Source of the DNA: Treponema sp. UBA4326
GTDB lineage: Bacteria; Spirochaetota; Spirochaetia; Treponematales; Treponemataceae
NCBI GenBank assembly: GCA_002393835.1
Contig: DGTW01000291.1
Coordinates: 1-16,958, forward strand
Reading direction: 5' to 3'
DNA length: 16,958 nt
A model generated the notes under the pieces. It was not told where the DNA came from. It saw only the letters and a list, made by a program, of their open reading frames with translations, and did not search any database. Shown one piece after another: positions 14,297 through 16,958 of this stretch. Made by a program: the position numbers and the translations under genes. The number at the start of each line of letters is the position of its first letter. Positions within the stretch are counted from its first letter, which is position 1.

Positions 14297-14343
14297 AAGA
14301 ATACTTTCGATTGAATTCTTTGCATTCTTTATTCCATATTCTT

Positions 14344-15354
14344 TTATTCTTTCACGATTCTTTTTTTATTTAGCGTAGAACCAAAAACCCAGAGTGCACA
14401 ACCAAGAAGTGCCGCTACAATTCCATAAATCTTAATCTGCGAAAGAATTACCACAACAAAAGACCAGATTCCTTCAAAAACTCCGCCTGGTAGTCCAGCT
14501 TCTTTCAAAACTTCAGTTAGGATTCCAGGAACAATTGCTTTTGCAACGCAGCCAGCTATAAAAAGCAGCAGACCGTCTACAAAAGATGGCATACCCACAT
14601 ATTTAAACCATGCAAAAACATTCATGTTGATAAGGAAGATTAACAGTGCCAATACAACGCAAACGCCTACAAAAATTAAAAAAAATTTCAAAGAAAGATA
14701 ATGTTCTACCTGTTTAAGCACTTCCAAACTTTCTGCATTTTCTTTTTTTGCGGCATCCAAAGTGGCAGTAATTTCTGGAAGTGCCGTCTTCACTGTAATT
14801 TCCAAACTTTTATCAAGACCTGTTCTATCTACAGTTTTACCCGTATGCTCTTCAAACATATCAATAGATTTATTTACAACATTTTGAATATCACTGGTAT
14901 CAATATTCAGGTCAGTAGAAACGCCTGTCATATAGTCCACAACTTCACCAACATATTTATCCACAAATTCAGAAACCTCTGGTGAAGAAAGCACTTCTGC
15001 AATAAATTCTGGTTCAATATCAAGGCCAGCAGCATCCAAATAAGATTGCACAATTTTGTTCACATCCATAGTGGTAAAATCAAGCTGTCTCAAATCCAGA
15101 TTTTTCAGTGCAGAAGGGTCAAATCCATAACCTAAATCTTCATACTGTGCCAGTGTCAAAACTTTCTCATCCGGGTGAAAAAGTCCATCATCATAACGCA
15201 GCCCACCATTAACAGCAACCGGCTTCATCATTCCACTTAAAATCTTTGTAATAGCCGAATAACTGTAATTTGTTCGCACCACTGAAAGCAGCAGAGTTAC
15301 AAATAAACAAATCCCAAAAATCACACTTAAAATAATTGAGAAAACTTTTTTCAT
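14344..15354 (-). CDS. Membrane protein of unknown function with large extracytoplasmic domain
   Basis: A 336-residue protein with a good AGGAGA ribosome site. It has an N-terminal membrane span (about 5-27), then about 190 mostly helical, acidic residues (30-220) probably outside the cytoplasm. Three or four spans follow (about 222-245, 256-280, 293-305, 307-327) and a basic C-terminus (KKRIVKE). I recognise no family; the layout of one span, a soluble domain and a C-terminal bundle recalls small spirochaete and clostridial integral membrane proteins of unknown role. The gene lies alone. Its 5' side was invaded by an IS4-type element about 25 nt before the ATG, so its original promoter may be lost or replaced. 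It converges with the flavoprotein gene. Confidence 0.7.
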   Translation of the reverse strand: MKKVFSIILSVIFGICLFVTLLLSVVRTNYSYSAITKILSGMMKPVAVNGGLRYDDGLFHPDEKVLTLAQYEDLGYGFDPSALKNLDLRQLDFTTMDVNKIVQSYLDAAGLDIEPEFIAEVLSSPEVSEFVDKYVGEVVDYMTGVSTDLNIDTSDIQNVVNKSIDMFEEHTGKTVDRTGLDKSLEITVKTALPEITATLDAAKKENAESLEVLKQVEHYLSLKFFLIFVGVCVVLALLIFLINMNVFAWFKYVGMPSFVDGLLLFIAGCVAKAIVPGILTEVLKEAGLPGGVFEGIWSFVVVILSQIKIYGIVAALLGCALWVFGSTLNKKRIVKE

Positions 15355-15378
15355 AACAGAAATCTCCTTCGTATATCG

Positions 15379-15640
15379 CTACTGTCCAAAAAAATTAGGT
15401 ACTTTTTAAAGTCTGTAATTCGTGATATAGTTTTGTTTCCACACAATTCTCTATTACGAAAGGAATTACAAACATGAATAAATATAACACAAAACTCGGA
15501 CAATTACTATCCTTAGTTGAGAGACCTCAGTTTGAAAAATGCGTAAAAGCGACAGAAGCAGACAAATACTAAAAAGCACAAGGCTTACGGTTCAGTTTGT
15601 GTAATCACCTATGCTGGTGGCTATATGGAGAAATAATTTT
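15379..15640 (+). mobile_element. Truncated IS4-type insertion sequence (left end and transposase start)
   Basis: The segment starts with TACTGTCCAAAAAAATTAGG, which resembles an IS left terminus, followed by an AT-rich leader, a ribosome site (AAAGGA) and the first codons of a transposase. No matching right end is found in the window, and coding similarity fades before 15640, so the right boundary is approximate. The 15355-15662 stretch holds no other gene. Confidence 0.5.
15474..15572 (+). pseudogene. IS4-family transposase N-terminal fragment (DUF4372-like)
   Basis: The 32-codon frame MNKYNTKLGQLLSLVERPQF, EKCVKATEADKY matches the N-terminal pattern of IS4-group transposases (M-N-K-x-N-T-x-x-G-Q-L-L-S-L...F-E-K). 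It then meets TAA at 15570. After the stop the same frame continues as KAQGLRFSLCNHLCWWLYGE, similar in character to the next conserved stretch, so a nonsense change plus truncation is likely. No catalytic DDE region is present, so it cannot be active. Confidence 0.6.
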
Positions 15641-15662
15641 ATTTTTCTGCTACACTTTCCCC

Positions 15663-16148
15663 ATGAAATCTCCACTCACTACACTATGCTACATCGAAAA
15701 AGACGGCTGCTATCTCATGCTGCATCGTGTCACCAAAAAGAATGACATTAACCACGACAAGTGGATTGGTGTCGGCGGACACTTTGAAGAAGGCGAAAGC
15801 CCGGAAGACTGCCTTTTTAGGGAAGTTAAGGAAGAAACAGGGCTAACTATCGATAGTTTTAGATTTCGAGGAATCGTGACTTTCATTTCTGATGATGACC
15901 CGGCCGAATATATGCATTTGTTTACGACCGATAGTTTTCATGGCCAAATTATTGATTGTGATGAAGGAAAACTTGAATGGTACCCGATAGACAAAATCGA
16001 CGAGCTGGAGCTGTGGGAAGGCGACAAAATTTTCTTCAGACTGCTCCGGGAAAACTCCCCCTTCTTTTCGCTCAAGCTTGTGTATAAAAAAGGTATTTTG
16101 GTTGAAGTCGTTTTGAACGGTAAAAAACTAACTATCGGTAATTCATAA
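15663..16148 (+). CDS. NUDIX hydrolase, probable 8-oxo-dGTP diphosphatase type
   Basis: A 161-residue protein from ATG 15663. A longer frame from 15597 would add 22 residues that belong to the insertion-sequence remnant. The complete Nudix box is present: GGHFEEGESPEDCLFREV then KEETGL, i.e. G-x5-E-x7-R-E-x2-E-E-x-G. The opening TTLCYIEKDGCYLMLHR and the following KWIGVGGHFE resemble MutT/MTH1-type 8-oxo-dGTP diphosphatases, which cleanse the nucleotide pool; exact substrate is not provable. The TACACT box at 15651-15656 ends six nt before the ATG and there is no ribosome site, so it too may be leaderless, though no good -35 is visible. A structured repeat starts right after its stop codon. 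Confidence 0.85.
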   Translation: MKSPLTTLCYIEKDGCYLMLHRVTKKNDINHDKWIGVGGHFEEGESPEDCLFREVKEETGLTIDSFRFRGIVTFISDDDPAEYMHLFTTDSFHGQIIDCDEGKLEWYPIDKIDELELWEGDKIFFRLLRENSPFFSLKLVYKKGILVEVVLNGKKLTIGNS

Positions 16149-16329
16149 GGCCGAGCGTTAGGGATACGGAAGACGGCGAAGCCGTTCCGGAGCGACCGCA
16201 GGAAGCGGAGGAATGAAGCGCCAGCGGAACCCGCAAGAATGGCAAAGCCATTCTTGTAACGAGTTTGTAAACAAACTCGCGAAAGCCTGACCCCGCGTGA
16301 GCGGGGGAACGCCCTTTGTTATCGGCGTT
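16149..16329 (+). repeat. Three-hairpin structured element, copy 2 (3' of the NUDIX gene)
   Basis: Starting just after the NUDIX stop codon: AGCGTTAGGGATA (16154-16166), then small stems ACGGC-GAA-GCCGT (16173-16185) and CCGC/GCGG (16196-16208). The three-hairpin core follows: a 10-bp hairpin with AAA loop (16234-16256), an 8-bp hairpin with TAAA loop (16260-16279), a 10-nt spacer, CCCCGC-GTGA-GCGGGG (16291-16306), then AACGCC (16308-16313). GCGTT (16155-16159) can pair with AACGC (16308-16312) to close the whole element, and AACGCC can alternatively pair with GGCGTT at 16324-16329. The remaining bases to 16341 hold nothing recognisable. Confidence 0.7.
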
Positions 16330-16341
16330 ACTCAAAAGTCC

Positions 16342-16656
16342 CTATTTCTCCAGTTTGTTCAAATCCTTTTCAAACTTACGGTCGTTAGCTTCTTTTGCCG
16401 GACGATAGAGAATCAGCACATTGCCAATCAGGCGAACCATTGTTGAGTCGGTTTTTTGCGCGATTTCATTGCTCAACTCTCGCTTTTCGTCTTTAAACTC
16501 GTTGAACTTTACTTTGATAAGCTCATGTTCTTCCAGCAGTCGTGAAATCTGGGCAATCTGATTTTCAGTGACTCCGGCTCCACCGACCTGCACAAGCGCA
16601 TTCAAGCCCTGAGCATTCTTCTCCAAAAATTTTCTCTGTTTTGCGTTAATTTCCAT
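16342..16656 (-). CDS. yhbY: YhbY/CRM-domain RNA-binding protein
   Basis: A 104-residue cytoplasmic protein built of one CRM domain: LTxKQR-like start (MEINAKQRKFLEKNAQGLNA), the glycine loop QVGGAGVTENQ (about 23-33), EEHELIKVKFNEFKDEKREL, and the closing strand MVRLIGNVLILYRPA. CRM proteins of this size associate with the large ribosomal subunit precursor (family knowledge). The tail is Lys/Glu-rich. It is transcribed divergently from pheT from a near-consensus promoter and probably as a leaderless mRNA. Confidence 0.88.
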   Translation of the reverse strand: MEINAKQRKFLEKNAQGLNALVQVGGAGVTENQIAQISRLLEEHELIKVKFNEFKDEKRELSNEIAQKTDSTMVRLIGNVLILYRPAKEANDRKFEKDLNKLEK

Positions 16657-16662
16657 GCTGAC

Positions 16663-16691
16663 ATTATAAGTTTTATGCCATTAAAAAACAA
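16663..16691 (-). promoter_or_regulatory. Promoter of yhbY, leaderless arrangement
   Basis: On the minus strand TTGTTT (16691-16686) and a perfect TATAAT (16668-16663) are 17 bp apart. The six bases GTCAGC then lead directly into ATG 16656. The same GTCAGC-ATG junction follows the -10 box of the flavoprotein gene at 13426-13434. Confidence 0.65.
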
Positions 16692-16694
16692 CAG

Positions 16695-16723
16695 TTGAGA
16701 GTTTTCATTTTTTTCTATATAAT
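16695..16723 (+). promoter_or_regulatory. Promoter of pheT
   Basis: TTGAGA (16695-16700) and a perfect TATAAT (16718-16723) are 17 bp apart, placing the start near 16730 and giving a leader of about 47 nt. The -35 box lies only 3 bp from that of the divergent yhbY promoter, so the two compete for or share polymerase access. Confidence 0.7.
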
Positions 16724-16734
16724 TAAACATTGTT

Positions 16735-16755
16735 ATGCTGGATTCATTTCAGCAT
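16735..16755 (+). other. Small hairpin in the pheT leader
   Basis: ATGCTG (16735-16740) and CAGCAT (16750-16755) can form a 6-bp stem with a 9-nt loop shortly after the predicted start of transcription. The trailing CTTT is too short for a convincing terminator. It ends 21 nt before the pheT ATG. Confidence 0.3.
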
Positions 16756-16776
16756 CTTTAAAAATCGAGGAAAATC

Positions 16777-16958
16777 ATGCCAAAAATCGAAGTAAACGAA
16801 AAACTCTTTTTTAATCTTCTTGGAAAAAAATACGACTACGACACTCTTGAGCGAAAACTTGTCTGCGGAAAGGCCGAGCTTGACGAAAAGCCAGACATGA
16901 GCCAGAGCGAGGACGAGCGTGTAATCAAAATCGAACTTAACGATACAAACCGCCCTGA
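16777..16958 (+). CDS. pheT: Phenylalanine-tRNA ligase beta subunit, 5' part (runs off the window)
   Basis: ATG 16777, with GAGG 8 nt upstream, opens a frame that continues past the window edge; 60 codons are visible. The opening [20 protein letters not shown] and the end [11 protein letters not shown] match the start of the archaeal/spirochaete-type PheT, in which a short N-terminal region leads into the L-N-D-T-N-R-P-D-L motif, and not the longer bacterial type that begins with a tRNA-binding domain. It is the catalytic-complex partner of PheS in charging tRNA-Phe. It has its own promoter and a small leader hairpin. Confidence 0.85.
   Translation, partial: MPKIEVNEKLFFNLLGKKYDYDTLERKLVCGKAELDEKPDMSQSEDERVIKIELNDTNRP

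Noticed and set aside
15597..15662. N-terminal extension of the NUDIX protein
   Set aside because: These 22 codons are in the insertion-sequence remnant; the Nudix fold starts at MKSPLTTLCYI, and ATG 15663 is preceded by a -10-like box.
16308..16329. Terminator for yhbY or the NUDIX gene
   Set aside because: AACGCC/GGCGTT can pair, but no T-run follows on either strand.
16132..16335. 67-codon minus-strand ORF between the NUDIX and yhbY genes
   Set aside because: It lies wholly over the hairpin-rich repeat and its composition (Arg, Ser, Ala) reflects GC-rich stems; no ribosome site and no family.

Overview
The window most likely comes from a host-associated Treponema or close spirochaete relative. 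This is inference from four traits: several short spirochaete-type lipoprotein signals (VIAGC, FLSC, FLGC, FFGC, LWGC, FSAC), BspA-like leucine-rich and InlB-type surface repeats, S41-type surface proteases, and an archaeal-type phenylalanyl-tRNA synthetase beta chain at the right edge. Base composition is moderately AT-rich. Most of the window is an envelope/surface locus, and housekeeping genes begin only at the right edge.

Layout. (1) Positions 1-5465, minus strand: an operon read right to left. It holds a small lipoprotein (5441-4590), an S41-family protease lipoprotein with a collagen-like tract (4593-2716, overlapping the previous gene by 4 bp), and a large lipoprotein gene (2684-491) split by two one-base frameshifts. 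A decayed barrel-like C-terminal fragment (438-214) and a good Rho-independent terminator (35-3) follow. (2) 5442-5561: a divergent control region with four AGCAC boxes on an 11-bp grid between two promoters. (3) 5562-6596, plus strand: a regulator with six predicted membrane spans and a SARP/SAPR-type winged-helix domain. (4) 8498-6612, minus strand: a second S41 lipoprotein, converging on the regulator with 15 bp between stop codons. (5) 13321-8555, minus strand: a surface-lipoprotein operon (13002-12232 and 12216-8674). Its leader carries ten copies of a 7-bp repeat, two promoters, a possible leader peptide and a terminator-like hairpin directly in front of the ribosome binding site. (6) 13432-14205, plus strand: a flavodoxin-fold oxidoreductase with a four-cysteine cluster motif. 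(7) 15354-14344, minus strand: a multi-span membrane protein of unknown role, with a truncated IS4-type insertion sequence 5' of it. (8) A NUDIX hydrolase (15663-16148), a structured repeat, a YhbY-type RNA-binding protein (16656-16342, minus) and the start of pheT (16777 onward).

How it may work together (inference). The membrane-bound regulator sits between two S41 lipoprotein genes and shares a promoter region with one of their operons. The 11-bp-phased boxes match the binding geometry known for SARP regulators, so they are the natural candidate operator. The second surface operon looks built for variable expression, because a change in 7-bp repeat number moves the reading frame of a leader ORF that ends inside a terminator-like hairpin. 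Two copies of a structure-conserved, three-hairpin element lie just 3' of two unrelated genes. Several promoters put the -10 box 6-7 nt from the ATG, which suggests leaderless mRNAs.
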